From contig NZ_JACZCS010000035.1 of NCBI RefSeq assembly GCF_014904745.1, positions 1-64,000 of the forward strand: a DNA stretch of 64,000 bases. Direction: 5' to 3'. Position 1 is the first letter of the stretch, and each line of letters starts with the position of its first letter. Source of the stretch: Oricola nitratireducens (GTDB lineage: Bacteria; Pseudomonadota; Alphaproteobacteria; Rhizobiales; Rhizobiaceae). The position numbers and the translations under genes were made by a program. The notes under the pieces were generated by a model that was given only the letters and a program-made list of their open reading frames with translations, did no database searches and was not told where the DNA came from. Below, one piece after another: positions 8,124-17,424 of this stretch.

Positions 8124-9818
8124 ATGTTCTCACGTCGCGAATTCCTCATGGCATCCGTTGCCGCAGCCGCCGTTGCTGGCCCTGGAATGGTTGGTCAATG
8201 GTCTCGCGCCATGGCGCAGCAGGCGCTGACCGAAGACGAACTTCTTTCGTTCGACGCGACGGGCAATGTCACCCTCATCCACATCACCGACATTCACGCA
8301 CAGATAAAGCCGCTCTATTTCCGCGAGCCTTCGATCAATCTGGGCGTCGGGGAGGCGACCGGGCTTCCGCCGCATGTCACCGGCATGGACTTTCTGAAGC
8401 TCTACAATATCGAGCCGGGCACGCCGCACGCCTATGCGCTGACCTCGGAGGACTTCGTGTCGCTCGCCAAGGCCTATGGCAAGATGGGCGGGCTGGACCG
8501 TGTCGCGACGGTCATCAAGCGTATCCGTGGCGAACGTGGCGACGACAACGTGCTGCTGCTCGACGGTGGCGACACCTGGCAGGGTTCCTACACGTCGCTG
8601 CAGACGCAGGGCTCCGACATGGTCGAGCTGATGAATACGCTGATGCCCGACGCGATGACCGGGCACTGGGAATTCACCTATGGCGCGGACCGGGTGACCG
8701 AACTGGTCGAAAGCCTGCCGTTCTCGTTCCTCGGCGGCAACATCTATGACGCCGAGTGGAACGAACCGGCCTTCGAAGCCTACAAGATTTTCGACAAGGG
8801 CGGCGTGCGTGTCGCCGTCATCGGCCAGGCCTTCCCCTATACCCCGATCGCCAATCCGCGCTGGATGTTCCCGAACTGGTCGTTCGGCATCCGAGAGGAA
8901 GACGTCATTGCCAATGTCGAGGCAGCGCGCGAGGAGGGGGCGGATGTCGTCGTGCTCCTGTCGCATAACGGTTTCGATGTCGATCGCAAGCTCGCCTCGC
9001 GGGTCGACGGCATCGATGTCATCCTGACCGGCCACACGCATGACGCACTGCCCGAACCGGTAATCGTCAACGACACGCTGGTGATCGCCTCGGGATCGAA
9101 CGGCAAGTTCGTCAGCCGCGTCGATCTCGACGTGCGCGACGGCGGCGTCCAGGGCTACAAATACAAGCTGATACCGATCTTCTCCGACGTCATCACGCCG
9201 GATGCGGACATGGCGGCGCTGATCGACAAGGTGCGCGCGCCCTACGAGACGGAACTGGCGCGCGAACTCGGCAAGACGGACTCGCTGCTTTACCGCCGCG
9301 GCAACTTCAACGGCACATTCGATGACTTGATCTGCGATGCGCTGCTGTCCGAACGCGAGGCCGACATCGCGCTGTCGCCCGGTTTCCGCTGGGGCACAAG
9401 CCTGCTGCCGGGGCAGTCGATCACCGTGGAAGATCTGCATAATGCGACCTCGATGACCTATCCGGCCGCCTATCGCTCGATGATGACGGGCTCGTTGATC
9501 AAGGACATCATCGAGGACGTCGCCGACAATCTGTTCAACACCGATCCCTATTACCAGCAGGGCGGCGACATGGTGCGTATCGGCGGCATGGGCTACCGGA
9601 TCAACGTCCACGAACAGATGGGTTCGCGCATTTCCGACATGACGCTTCTCAAGACAGGCGAGGCGATCGAAGCAGACAAGGAATACGCGGTCGCAGGCTG
9701 GGCCTCGGTCAACGAAGGCACCGAAGGTTCGGCGATCTGGGACGTGGTCGAAGGCTATCTGCAGAAGAACCCGGTGGTTCAGTTGCAGGAAAACACCTCG
9801 GTCATCGTCGAAGCCTGA
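8124..9818 (+). CDS. soxB: SoxB, thiosulfohydrolase
   Basis: A 564-residue member of the 5'-nucleotidase-type metallophosphatase fold. The Tat signal starts SRREFLM. Metal-binding motifs run in order: ITDIHAQ (54-60), DGGDTWQGS (147-155), TGHWEFTYG (179-187), a SHNGFD motif, and GHTHD. SoxB hydrolyses the sulfone group from SoxY-bound S-sulfonate, releasing sulfate, and uses a dimanganese centre in characterised enzymes. soxB is the standard marker of this pathway, and all expected motifs are intact. Confidence 0.97.
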   Translation: MFSRREFLMASVAAAAVAGPGMVGQWSRAMAQQALTEDELLSFDATGNVTLIHITDIHAQIKPLYFREPSINLGVGEATGLPPHVTGMDFLKLYNIEPGTPHAYALTSEDFVSLAKAYGKMGGLDRVATVIKRIRGERGDDNVLLLDGGDTWQGSYTSLQTQGSDMVELMNTLMPDAMTGHWEFTYGADRVTELVESLPFSFLGGNIYDAEWNEPAFEAYKIFDKGGVRVAVIGQAFPYTPIANPRWMFPNWSFGIREEDVIANVEAAREEGADVVVLLSHNGFDVDRKLASRVDGIDVILTGHTHDALPEPVIVNDTLVIASGSNGKFVSRVDLDVRDGGVQGYKYKLIPIFSDVITPDADMAALIDKVRAPYETELARELGKTDSLLYRRGNFNGTFDDLICDALLSEREADIALSPGFRWGTSLLPGQSITVEDLHNATSMTYPAAYRSMMTGSLIKDIIEDVADNLFNTDPYYQQGGDMVRIGGMGYRINVHEQMGSRISDMTLLKTGEAIEADKEYAVAGWASVNEGTEGSAIWDVVEGYLQKNPVVQLQENTSVIVEA

Positions 9819-9871
9819 CGAAGCAAATGCGCATTCGACAAGCGTGTTTTTTCCTGATATATAGAAAAAAC

Positions 9872-9878
9872 TGAATAT
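9872..9878 (-). promoter_or_regulatory. ATATTCA motif in the soxB-soxC gap
   Basis: The minus-strand ATATTCA lies in an AT-rich 40-base patch (about 9842-9880) between soxB and soxC and overlaps a possible upstream ATG of soxC. A TATATA element precedes it. It may mark a secondary promoter or regulator site for soxCDEF. Only the recurrence of the motif supports this. Confidence 0.3.
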
Positions 9879-9900
9879 GTCAGCGATCCTGGAGGGACGT

Positions 9901-11181
9901 GTGAGCAAGCAATCAAGGGAAAATCTGGACAAGAAGGCGGCCTCGCGACGCCGGTTCCTGCAGGCAGGAATCGCCGGTGGCGCGACGCTCGCCGCGGCCG
10001 CAACCGCGCGTGCCGCGGGCGATCCGGCGATTACCGAGGTGCAGGACTGGAACCGCTATCTCGGCGACGGCGTCGACGCTGCGCCTTACGGCCAGCCGTC
10101 GGAATTCGAGGCGCATGTGGTACGGCGCGACGTTCCATGGCTGACCGCGGACCCGGTCTCGTCGATCAACTTCACACCGCTGCATGATCTCGATGGCATC
10201 ATCACGCCGAACGGGGTCTGTTTCGAGCGCCACCATGGCGGCACCGCGATCATCGATCCCGCCGAGCACCGGCTGATGATCAACGGCCTGGTCGACAAGC
10301 AGCTCGTCTTCACCATGGACGACCTGAAGCGTTTCCCGCGTGAAAACCGTGTCTACTTTCTGGAATGCGCGGCCAATTCCGGCATGGAATGGCGCGGCGC
10401 CCAGCTGAACGGCTGCCAGTTCACGCATGGCATGGTTCACTGCGTCGTCTACACCGGCGTTCCCCTGAAATACCTGCTCGAAGAAGCCGGCGTCAAAACC
10501 AACGGCAAATGGGTGCTCGCCGAGGGCGCCGATGCGGCGGCGATGACCCGCTCGATCCCGATGGAAAAGGCGCTCGAAGATTGCCTCGTCGCCTTCAAGA
10601 TGAATGGCGAGGCGCTTCGGCCGGAGCAGGGCTACCCAATCCGACTGTGCGTGCCGGGCTGGGAAGGCAATATGTGGGTCAAGTGGCTGCGCCGCATCGA
10701 AGTCGGCGACGAGCCTTGGGCGCAGCGCGAGGAGACCTCGAAATACACCGATCTGTTGCCGGACGGCACAGCGCGCCGCCACACTTGGGTGATGGACGTC
10801 AAGTCGGTGATCACCAGCCCGAGCCCGCAGGCGCCGATCACGCATGGCCGCGGCCGCACCGTGATCAGCGGTCTTGCATGGTCGGGCAACGGCAAGGTCA
10901 CGCGCGTCGACGTTTCGCTCGACGGCGGGCGCAACTGGCAGACGGCGCGCCTTGACGGGCCGAGCCTGTCCAAGGCGCTGCACCGTTTCTACTTCGATTT
11001 CGACTGGGATGGTTCGCCGCTGCTGATCCAGTCCCGCGCGATGGACGAAGCCGGTTTCATCCAGCCGACCAAGAACGAGTTGCGTGCCGTGCGCGGGACC
11101 AATTCGATCTATCACAACAACGGCATACAGACCTGGCATGTCAAAGGCGACGGAGTGGTTGAGAATGTTGAAGTATCTTAA
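9901..11181 (+). CDS. soxC: SoxC, molybdopterin subunit of sulfane dehydrogenase
   Basis: A 426-residue sulfite-oxidase-family protein. A Tat signal (SRRRFLQAG, 15-23) leads a molybdopterin domain whose conserved molybdenum-ligating cysteine is Cys156 in YFLECAANSG; a C-terminal dimerisation domain follows. SoxCD removes electrons from the SoxY-bound sulfane sulfur, which allows complete oxidation of thiosulfate to sulfate without sulfur globules. I use the GTG at 9901, which has GGAGGG 4 bases upstream; an ATG eight codons earlier lacks this. The stop codon overlaps soxD. Confidence 0.95.
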   Translation: MSKQSRENLDKKAASRRRFLQAGIAGGATLAAAATARAAGDPAITEVQDWNRYLGDGVDAAPYGQPSEFEAHVVRRDVPWLTADPVSSINFTPLHDLDGIITPNGVCFERHHGGTAIIDPAEHRLMINGLVDKQLVFTMDDLKRFPRENRVYFLECAANSGMEWRGAQLNGCQFTHGMVHCVVYTGVPLKYLLEEAGVKTNGKWVLAEGADAAAMTRSIPMEKALEDCLVAFKMNGEALRPEQGYPIRLCVPGWEGNMWVKWLRRIEVGDEPWAQREETSKYTDLLPDGTARRHTWVMDVKSVITSPSPQAPITHGRGRTVISGLAWSGNGKVTRVDVSLDGGRNWQTARLDGPSLSKALHRFYFDFDWDGSPLLIQSRAMDEAGFIQPTKNELRAVRGTNSIYHNNGIQTWHVKGDGVVENVEVS

Positions 11182-12259
11182 GGCGGCGCTTCTGACCGCG
11201 ACCATCGCCGCCGTCGCGGCTCCGGCATTCGCCGGCGATCCCGAGGAAGGCGCAAAGGTGTTCCGCAAATGCGCGGCCTGTCACTCGATCGGCGAAGGCG
11301 CAAAAAGCCGGGTCGGCCCGGAGCTCAACGAGTTGCTCGGGCGCACGGCCGGCACTGTTGACGGCTTCAAATATTCCGCCGCCATGGTCGCTGCGGGCGA
11401 GGGCGGAATGGTCTGGGACGAGCAGACGCTGACGCATTTCCTCGTCAAGCCGAAGGATCTCGTCAAGGGCACCAAGATGGCATTCGCCGGTCTGCGCAAA
11501 TCGACCGACGTCGCCAATGTCATCGCCTACTTGAAAACCTTCTCCGAAGGCGCCGCGGAGGCGCCGGCCGAGGGCGAAGCCGCTGCATCGGGCGGTACCG
11601 AAGTGGCGATGGCGGAAAAGCCGGCTGCCGCCGCCGACGCTCCGCTGCCCGATCATGAAGGCGTATTCGGACTTGGCCGCCTTGCGACCGATGACGAGGT
11701 CGCGGCCTGGGACATGGATGTGCGGCCTGACGGGCTCGGCCTTCCGGTCGGCAAGGGCACGGTCGCCGATGGCGAAGTGCTGTTCACCGAGAATTGCGCG
11801 GTCTGCCATGGCGACTTCGGCGAGGGCGTTGGACGCTGGCCGGTGCTTGCCGGCGGTCAGGACACGCTGACCGATGACCGTCCGGTGAAGACGATCGGTT
11901 CGTACTGGCCGTATCTGTCGACCGTCTACGACTATGTGCGCCGGGCGATGCCTTTCGGCAATGCGCGTTCGCTGTCGGATGACGACGTTTATGCTATCAC
12001 GGCCTATCTGCTCTATCTCAACGACATCGTCACGGACGAGGATTTCGAGCTCTCCAACGAGAACTTCACCGATATCCATCTTCCGAACGAGGCGAATTTC
12101 AAAGAGGATGACCGCGCTCAGGAGCCGCAATACGCGGAGAAGAAAGAGCCATGCATGAAGGACTGCAAGCCGGGTCCGGTCGAGATCACCATGACAGCCC
12201 GCGTGCTGGACGTGACGCCCGACAGTGACGAAGAAAACACCGGCGGCGGTATCGACTAG
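11165..12259 (+). CDS. soxD: SoxD, diheme cytochrome c subunit of sulfane dehydrogenase
   Basis: A 364-residue exported protein with two cytochrome c domains: the first heme at CAACH (36-40), the second at CAVCH (211-215). An Ala/Glu/Pro-rich linker (about 125-160) joins them. It overlaps the end of soxC by 17 bases, consistent with translational coupling of the SoxCD complex. Electrons taken by SoxC pass through SoxD to a soluble cytochrome. The C-terminal tail after about residue 300 is acidic and holds two further cysteines in CMKDC, whose role is unclear. Confidence 0.95.
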   Translation: MLKYLKAALLTATIAAVAAPAFAGDPEEGAKVFRKCAACHSIGEGAKSRVGPELNELLGRTAGTVDGFKYSAAMVAAGEGGMVWDEQTLTHFLVKPKDLVKGTKMAFAGLRKSTDVANVIAYLKTFSEGAAEAPAEGEAAASGGTEVAMAEKPAAAADAPLPDHEGVFGLGRLATDDEVAAWDMDVRPDGLGLPVGKGTVADGEVLFTENCAVCHGDFGEGVGRWPVLAGGQDTLTDDRPVKTIGSYWPYLSTVYDYVRRAMPFGNARSLSDDDVYAITAYLLYLNDIVTDEDFELSNENFTDIHLPNEANFKEDDRAQEPQYAEKKEPCMKDCKPGPVEITMTARVLDVTPDSDEENTGGGID

Positions 12260-12312
12260 GGAGGCAGAGCGTCCTCCGGCACGGGGCCATGCCGGCCCGG
12301 GAGAGGAGGCCG

Positions 12313-13065
12313 ATGCGCATAGGGCTTCGAAATATCCCGTTCGTCCGATCCGTGACGAAGATTTCGCTCGGCCTCTGTCTCGCTCTGCTTCCGACTGTTT
12401 CCTCCCAGGCGCTTGCCAGCGATCTTACGGATCCTGCTGGCGAGCGTCTTTTTTTCCTGTGCACGAAATGTCACGAGGTGGGCGAGGGTGCCCGCCACAA
12501 GGTCGGCCCGCATCTCGACGGGATCATCGGCCGCATCGCCGGCTCGATCGACGGCTTCAACTATTCCATGGCAATGCGCGCGGCCGGCGAGAGCGGTCTC
12601 AAATGGACGCGTGAAACGCTCGATTCCTATCTCGCAAAACCGAGCGATTTCGTTCCGGGTAACCGCATGTCATTTCGCGGCATGAGCGATGCGAAAAACC
12701 GCTCCACCTTGATCGAATGGCTCGCGGCTGTTTCGGCAAGCGCGCCCGGCAAGCCCGGTTCGGAACCGGCAGCCGCCAGTGGCGCACCGCCCGCAAGCTT
12801 TGCCGATATCGTGCTCGCGATGGAGGGCGACCCGGATTATGGCGAATATCTTGCCGGCGAATGTGTGACATGCCACCAGGCATCGGGCCATGCCGACGGC
12901 ATTCCGTCGATTGTCGGCCTGCCGCGCGCCTACTTCGTGCGAGCACTTTTCGAGTACAAGACCAATGTGCGCAGCAACGAAGTGATGAAACTGCGCGTTT
13001 CCAACCTCGCCAATGAGGAGATCGCGGCGCTCGCGGCCTATTTTTCCGGGCTCGAACCGCAATAA
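12313..13065 (+). CDS. soxE: SoxE-like diheme cytochrome c
   Basis: A 250-residue secreted cytochrome with heme sites CTKCH (50-54) and CVTCH (184-188), split by an Ala/Pro-rich linker (about 143-162). The N-terminal half resembles the first SoxD domain (GPHLDGIIGR, IDGFNYS), suggesting a shared origin. The ATG at 12313 has GAGAGGAGG immediately upstream; an earlier ATG at 12289 would lengthen the signal peptide. In Paracoccus the equivalent soxE-soxF pair follows soxD, as here. It probably accepts electrons from the flavoprotein SoxF. Confidence 0.85.
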   Translation: MRIGLRNIPFVRSVTKISLGLCLALLPTVSSQALASDLTDPAGERLFFLCTKCHEVGEGARHKVGPHLDGIIGRIAGSIDGFNYSMAMRAAGESGLKWTRETLDSYLAKPSDFVPGNRMSFRGMSDAKNRSTLIEWLAAVSASAPGKPGSEPAAASGAPPASFADIVLAMEGDPDYGEYLAGECVTCHQASGHADGIPSIVGLPRAYFVRALFEYKTNVRSNEVMKLRVSNLANEEIAALAAYFSGLEPQ

Positions 13066-13102
13066 TGTGCTGGTGTCCGGCGCAACCACAGGGAGGATTT
13101 CA

Positions 13103-14374
13103 ATGACCACGATCACCAGACGCCGTTTCGGCCTGCTGGCGGGCGCCGGGACCGCAACGCTCGCGCTGCCTCGCTACCTGCGGGCGCAGGAGAAGCCGAA
13201 AGTGGTGGTCGTCGGCGGCGGCCCGGGCGGCGCGACGGCGGCGCGCTATATCGCCAAGGATTCAGAAGGGGCGATCGACGTCACGCTGATCGACCCTGCG
13301 GAGCAATACACGACCTGCTTCTTCTCGAACCTCTTTCTCGGCGGATACCGGAGTTTCGACTCGATTACCCATTCTTATGACAAGCTGGAATCGGATTACG
13401 GGATCACCAAGGTCACGGGGATGGCCGTGGCGGTCGACCGGGATGCGCGGACCGTGCGCATGGCTGACGGTTCGACGATCCCGTATGACCGCCTCGTCAT
13501 CTCGCCGGGGATCGATCTGATCTACGATTCCGTCGAAGGCTATTCCGAGGAAGCGGCGGAGATCGCGCCGCATGCGTACAAGGCCGGGCCGCAGACGCTG
13601 CTGCTGAAGGCCGAACTCGACGCTATCGAGAACGGCCAGCAGATCGTGATCGTCCCGCCGCCGAACCCCTATCGCTGTCCACCCGCGCCGTATGAACGCG
13701 CCTCGATGATGGCGCATCTTTTGAAATCGAATGGCGTCGACGCGAAAATCATCATCCTTGATCCGAAGGAAAAGTTTTCGAAACAGGGTCTCTTCCAGGA
13801 AGGCTGGGAGAAATATTATCCCGGCATGATCGAGTGGTACGGCCCGACGGTGCATGGCGGTATCGGCGCGGTCGACGTGGTGGCCGGAACCGTCGAGACG
13901 GATCTCGACACGTTCAGGGGCGATCTTCTCAACATCATCCCGGCGCAAAAGGCCGGCGCCATCGCCTCCCAGGCAGGGCTGACGGACGAGAGCGGGTTCT
14001 GCCCGATCGACGGGGAAACAATGCGCTCGACGGAGGATGAGAATATCTACGTCCTCGGCGACGCCTCGATTGCCGGCGCGATGCCGAAATCGGCATTCGG
14101 GGCAAACAGCCAGGCGAAGGTTGCGGCGATGACCATTCGCGGCGAACTGACAGGCTCAAAGGTGTTCCCGGCGCGGTATTCGAACACCTGCTGGAGCCTG
14201 ATCGAAACCGATGATGCGGTGAAAGTGGGTGCGCAATACGTGCCGCAGGATGGCAGGATCGTCTCGACGCATTCGTTCATCAGCCAGACCGACGAGGATC
14301 CCGCCACGCGCAAGGCGAACTATGAGGAATCGGTCGGCTGGTACAAGGGGATCACGACCGATATCTTCGGCTGA
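13103..14374 (+). CDS. soxF: SoxF, sulfide dehydrogenase flavoprotein subunit
   Basis: A 423-residue FAD enzyme of the flavocytochrome c sulfide dehydrogenase family. A Tat signal (TRRRFGLL) precedes the Rossmann motif GGGPGGATAA (38-47). Cys72 in YTTCFFSN matches the covalent FAD-attachment cysteine of FccB; Cys192 in YRCPPAPYE and the C-terminal cysteine in SNTCWSL match its redox-active pair. It would oxidise sulfide in the periplasm and pass electrons to SoxE. In Paracoccus SoxF also enhances thiosulfate oxidation by acting on SoxYZ. It is the last gene of the operon and converges with the SulP gene. Confidence 0.92.
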   Translation: MTTITRRRFGLLAGAGTATLALPRYLRAQEKPKVVVVGGGPGGATAARYIAKDSEGAIDVTLIDPAEQYTTCFFSNLFLGGYRSFDSITHSYDKLESDYGITKVTGMAVAVDRDARTVRMADGSTIPYDRLVISPGIDLIYDSVEGYSEEAAEIAPHAYKAGPQTLLLKAELDAIENGQQIVIVPPPNPYRCPPAPYERASMMAHLLKSNGVDAKIIILDPKEKFSKQGLFQEGWEKYYPGMIEWYGPTVHGGIGAVDVVAGTVETDLDTFRGDLLNIIPAQKAGAIASQAGLTDESGFCPIDGETMRSTEDENIYVLGDASIAGAMPKSAFGANSQAKVAAMTIRGELTGSKVFPARYSNTCWSLIETDDAVKVGAQYVPQDGRIVSTHSFISQTDEDPATRKANYEESVGWYKGITTDIFG

Positions 14375-14396
14375 CGGGACTCGCCGACGGCCCGCT

Positions 14397-16145
14397 CTAT
14401 TCCGCGGCGGCAGCCTCTGTCTCGGCAACTAGAGTATGCACGGCCTGGTGTTGGCTGAGGAAGACCTTGCCGTTCAGGTGGCTGAAGAAGTCGCAGCGCC
14501 TGAGCCGGTCCATGACCGGGCCCTTGACCTCGCTGAGGTGAAACTGGACGCCGAGTTCCTTCAGCCGCTCGTTGATGGCTTCCAGCGATTCAAGCGCGCT
14601 CATGTCAATCTCGTTGACGGCCGGGCACATCAGGATCACGTGTTTGAGCTTCGGGCGCGCGGCGACCATGTCGTAGATGCGGTCCTCGAGATAGCGGGCA
14701 TTGGCGAAATAAAGGCTCTCGTCGACGCGCAGTGTCAGGATCCTGTCGTCTGTGATGACATCGTGGCGCAGCACGTTGCGGTAATGCTCGGTGCCCGGCA
14801 CCTGGCCGACGACGGCCATATGCGGGCGCGACGAGCGGTAGAGATGGATCAGGACCGACAGCGCGACGCCCATGGTGACGCCGATCTCGACGCCGAGCCC
14901 CAGGGTGGCGAGGATGGTCACAGAGACTGCGGCGAAGTCGGCGCGCGAATAGGCCCAGGTTTTCTTCAGGATCGAGAAATCCACCAGCGACAGGACGGCG
15001 ACGATGATGGTCGCGGCCAGCGTCGCCTGCGGCAAATGGTAGAGCAACGGCGTCAGGAACAGCGAGGCCATCAGCAGGCCCATCGCGGTGAAGGCGCCGG
15101 CGGCCGGCGTTTCCGCCCCGGCGTCGAAGTTCACGACCGAGCGGGAAAAACCGCCAGTGACCGGGTAACCGCCGGTCAGCGCGCCACCCATGTTCGCCAT
15201 GCCGAGGCCAATCAATTCCTGGTCGGGATCGATGCGCTGGCGTTTCTTGGCGGCAAGCGTCTGGGCGACGGAAACCGATTCCACGAAGCCGATGATCGAG
15301 ATCAGCACCGCCGAGCCGACGAGGCTTGCCCAAAGATCGGGCGAAAAGGACGGGGCGGTGAGCGGCGGAAGTCCTTGGGGAATCGTGCCGACCGTTCGTA
15401 CGCCGTGCTCGGCAAGCGAGAACGCCCAAGCGATGAATGTCGTGATGGCGACGACGGCGACCGGGCCGGATTTCGCCGCGATGTCGGCCATGCGCGGCTT
15501 GACCCCCCTGGCGGTCAGCAGCGGTTTCAGCCCCTTGCGCACCCAGAACAGGGTCGCGGTAGCTGCGGCGCCAATGACGAAAGTGGTCCAGTTGATTGCG
15601 CCGATCTGGCCAAACAGCGAGACCAGGAGTTCGAGCAGGTTGTGACCCGACGCCTTGACGCCGAGGATATGCTTGAGCTGGCTGGTCGCGATAATGATGC
15701 CCGACGCGGTGATGAAGCCGGCAATGACGGGATGGGACAGGAAATTGGCGAGGAAGCCGAGCCGGAACAGACCGAGCCCGAGCAGGAAGACGCCGGACAG
15801 GAAGGCAAGCGTAATCGCCGCCGTCACATATTCGGGTGTGCCCTGCTGGGCGACGTTGCCGACGGCCGCCGCCGTCATCAGCGACACCACCGCGACCGGG
15901 CCGACGGCCAGTGCCCGGCTGGTGCCGAAGATCGCGTAGAGGACGATCGGCAGGATGGAGGCATAGATGCCCATCTGCGCGGGCAGGCCTGCCAGAAGCG
16001 CGTAGGCGAGTGATTGCGGGATCAGCATGATCGTGACGATCACCGCCGCCAGCATGTCGTTGGCGAAAACGCCGCGGTCGTAGTCACGCCCCCAGTCGAG
16101 GATCGGCAGATAACGCTTGAATGCCGACAGCCCGTTGCCCCTCAT
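14397..16145 (-). CDS. SulP-family anion (sulfate) transporter with STAS domain
   Basis: A 582-residue protein. An N-terminal membrane domain contains the SulP signature around ANDMLAAVIVTIMLIPQSLAYALLAG (about 28-53), and a cytoplasmic STAS domain follows (about 450-560), with CPAVNEIDMSALESL at its phosphorylation/nucleotide-binding face. SulP transporters move sulfate, bicarbonate or dicarboxylates. Convergence with soxF suggests sulfate handling linked to Sox, and bicarbonate uptake is an alternative given the cbb operon in the window. The gene lies 61 bases downstream of the persulfide dioxygenase gene and may be cotranscribed with it. Confidence 0.9.
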   Translation of the reverse strand: MRGNGLSAFKRYLPILDWGRDYDRGVFANDMLAAVIVTIMLIPQSLAYALLAGLPAQMGIYASILPIVLYAIFGTSRALAVGPVAVVSLMTAAAVGNVAQQGTPEYVTAAITLAFLSGVFLLGLGLFRLGFLANFLSHPVIAGFITASGIIIATSQLKHILGVKASGHNLLELLVSLFGQIGAINWTTFVIGAAATATLFWVRKGLKPLLTARGVKPRMADIAAKSGPVAVVAITTFIAWAFSLAEHGVRTVGTIPQGLPPLTAPSFSPDLWASLVGSAVLISIIGFVESVSVAQTLAAKKRQRIDPDQELIGLGMANMGGALTGGYPVTGGFSRSVVNFDAGAETPAAGAFTAMGLLMASLFLTPLLYHLPQATLAATIIVAVLSLVDFSILKKTWAYSRADFAAVSVTILATLGLGVEIGVTMGVALSVLIHLYRSSRPHMAVVGQVPGTEHYRNVLRHDVITDDRILTLRVDESLYFANARYLEDRIYDMVAARPKLKHVILMCPAVNEIDMSALESLEAINERLKELGVQFHLSEVKGPVMDRLRRCDFFSHLNGKVFLSQHQAVHTLVAETEAAAAE

Positions 16146-16206
16146 GTCACGGCCCCTTGTTGTCCCGGGCCGGCGGCCAGCCGCCGCCCGGTTTGCCGGT
16201 GTGTCC

Positions 16207-17091
16207 TCAGAGTCCGTTGACCGGAACCTTCAGCATCGGACGACCGTCCTTGTCGGTCGGTACCTCTCCGGCGCGCATGTTGACCTGCAGCGACGGGATG
16301 ATGAGCTTCGGCATGTCGAGCGTCGCGTCGCGCTCGGTACGCATTCGGACGAATTCTTCCTTCGTCTTGCCGCCGCCGACATGAATGTTGTGCGCCTTCT
16401 CGTCGCCGACCGTCGTCTCCCACTGGATGTCACGGCCGTTGGGGCCGTAGTCGTGACACATGAACAGGCGCATGTCGTCGGGAAGGGCGAGAACCTTCTG
16501 GATGGAGTCGTAGAGGGTGCCGGCGTCGCCGCCCGGGAAATCGGCACGTGCGGAGCCGCCGTCGGGCATGAACAGCGTGTCGCCGACAAAGGCGGCATTG
16601 CCGATCACATGCGTCATGCAGGCCGGCGTATGGCCGGGCGTGTACATGGCGAATGCCTGCATGGAACCGATCTGGTAGGTGTCGCCGTCCTTGAACAGGG
16701 CATCGAACTGAGATCCGTCGCGCTGGAACTCGGTGCCTTCGTTGAAGATCTTACCGAAGGTGTCCTGGACGACCATGATCTTGTCGCCGATGCCGATCTT
16801 GCCGCCGAGCTTCTGCTGAATGTAGGGTGCGGCAGAGAGGTGATCGGCGTGAACGTGGGTCTCGATGATCCATTCCAGCTTCAGGCCGTTCGTCCTGACA
16901 TGGTCGATCAGCGCGTCGGCGTGGGCATAGGTGATCCGGCCTGCCGCGTAGTCGATATCCATGACGGAATCGATAATGGCGCAGGCGTCGCTATCCGGAT
17001 CCTTGACGCAGTAGCTGATCGTGTTGGTCGCCGGGTCGAAGAAAGCCTTGATCTCGGGTTCGACATCCATGTTCACGGGATAGTTCGACAT
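16207..17091 (-). CDS. blh: Persulfide dioxygenase-like MBL-fold protein (Blh)
   Basis: A 294-residue metallo-beta-lactamase-fold protein with THVHADH (78-84), a YTPGHTPACM motif, a GDTLFMPDGGSARADFPGG stretch and the CHDYGP motif, all typical of Blh/ETHE1-type sulfur dioxygenases that oxidise glutathione persulfide to sulfite with an iron centre. The start is the ATG at 17091 (MSNYPVNMD). In Agrobacterium and Xylella, blh belongs to the bigR operon for hydrogen sulfide detoxification. Here it follows the DUF2892 gene and lies near the divergent BigR-like regulator. Confidence 0.88.
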   Translation of the reverse strand: MSNYPVNMDVEPEIKAFFDPATNTISYCVKDPDSDACAIIDSVMDIDYAAGRITYAHADALIDHVRTNGLKLEWIIETHVHADHLSAAPYIQQKLGGKIGIGDKIMVVQDTFGKIFNEGTEFQRDGSQFDALFKDGDTYQIGSMQAFAMYTPGHTPACMTHVIGNAAFVGDTLFMPDGGSARADFPGGDAGTLYDSIQKVLALPDDMRLFMCHDYGPNGRDIQWETTVGDEKAHNIHVGGGKTKEEFVRMRTERDATLDMPKLIIPSLQVNMRAGEVPTDKDGRPMLKVPVNGL

Positions 17092-17149
17092 CTGCGTCTC
17101 CTTTTTCCTCGAAATATGAGCCGGTTTCACAGTGCTGCGGTTTCCGGGT

Positions 17150-17374
17150 TCAGCCCAGCCTGCACGTGCTGGCACCGAACAGGCGATAGATCGGGCAACA
17201 CCGCAGGAACGCTGTCAGCACCAGGACCGTTCCCACGATCGGGATGCCCCAGCGTGCGACTGGACTCTCCCAGAGAGCCGCATCGGAAAATAGGTAGGGC
17301 GTCGCGATCAAAAACACACCGATTGCGAAGCGGATCAACCGGTCGATTCTGCCCAGATTCGGATTGATGAACAT
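17150..17374 (-). CDS. DUF2892 (YgaP-type) small membrane protein
   Basis: A 74-residue protein starting MFINPNLGRIDR with two predicted membrane helices (about 13-30 and 38-56) and a C-terminal CCPIYRLFG motif followed by one more cysteine. This matches DUF2892, the membrane part of rhodanese YgaP, and proteins often encoded in bigR/sqr operons. Function is not established; its cysteines suggest sulfane-sulfur handling. It is transcribed with blh and away from the ArsR gene. Confidence 0.8.
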   Translation of the reverse strand: MFINPNLGRIDRLIRFAIGVFLIATPYLFSDAALWESPVARWGIPIVGTVLVLTAFLRCCPIYRLFGASTCRLG

Positions 17375-17424
17375 TCGGTGCCTCTGGCTTGCTAAGTGAC
17401 GCAACCTCACATATATTTGCGATT

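Noticed and set aside
9901-12259. SorAB-type sulfite dehydrogenase as an alternative to SoxCD
   Set aside because: The second subunit is a long diheme cytochrome and the genes lie within a complete sox operon, which fits SoxCD and not the monoheme SorB.
14436-16013. A 525-codon open frame on the plus strand opposite the SulP gene
   Set aside because: Its translation is Arg/Asp/Gly/His-rich without family motifs. The minus-strand SulP protein has clear membrane helices and a STAS domain, so the other frame is a GC-rich shadow.
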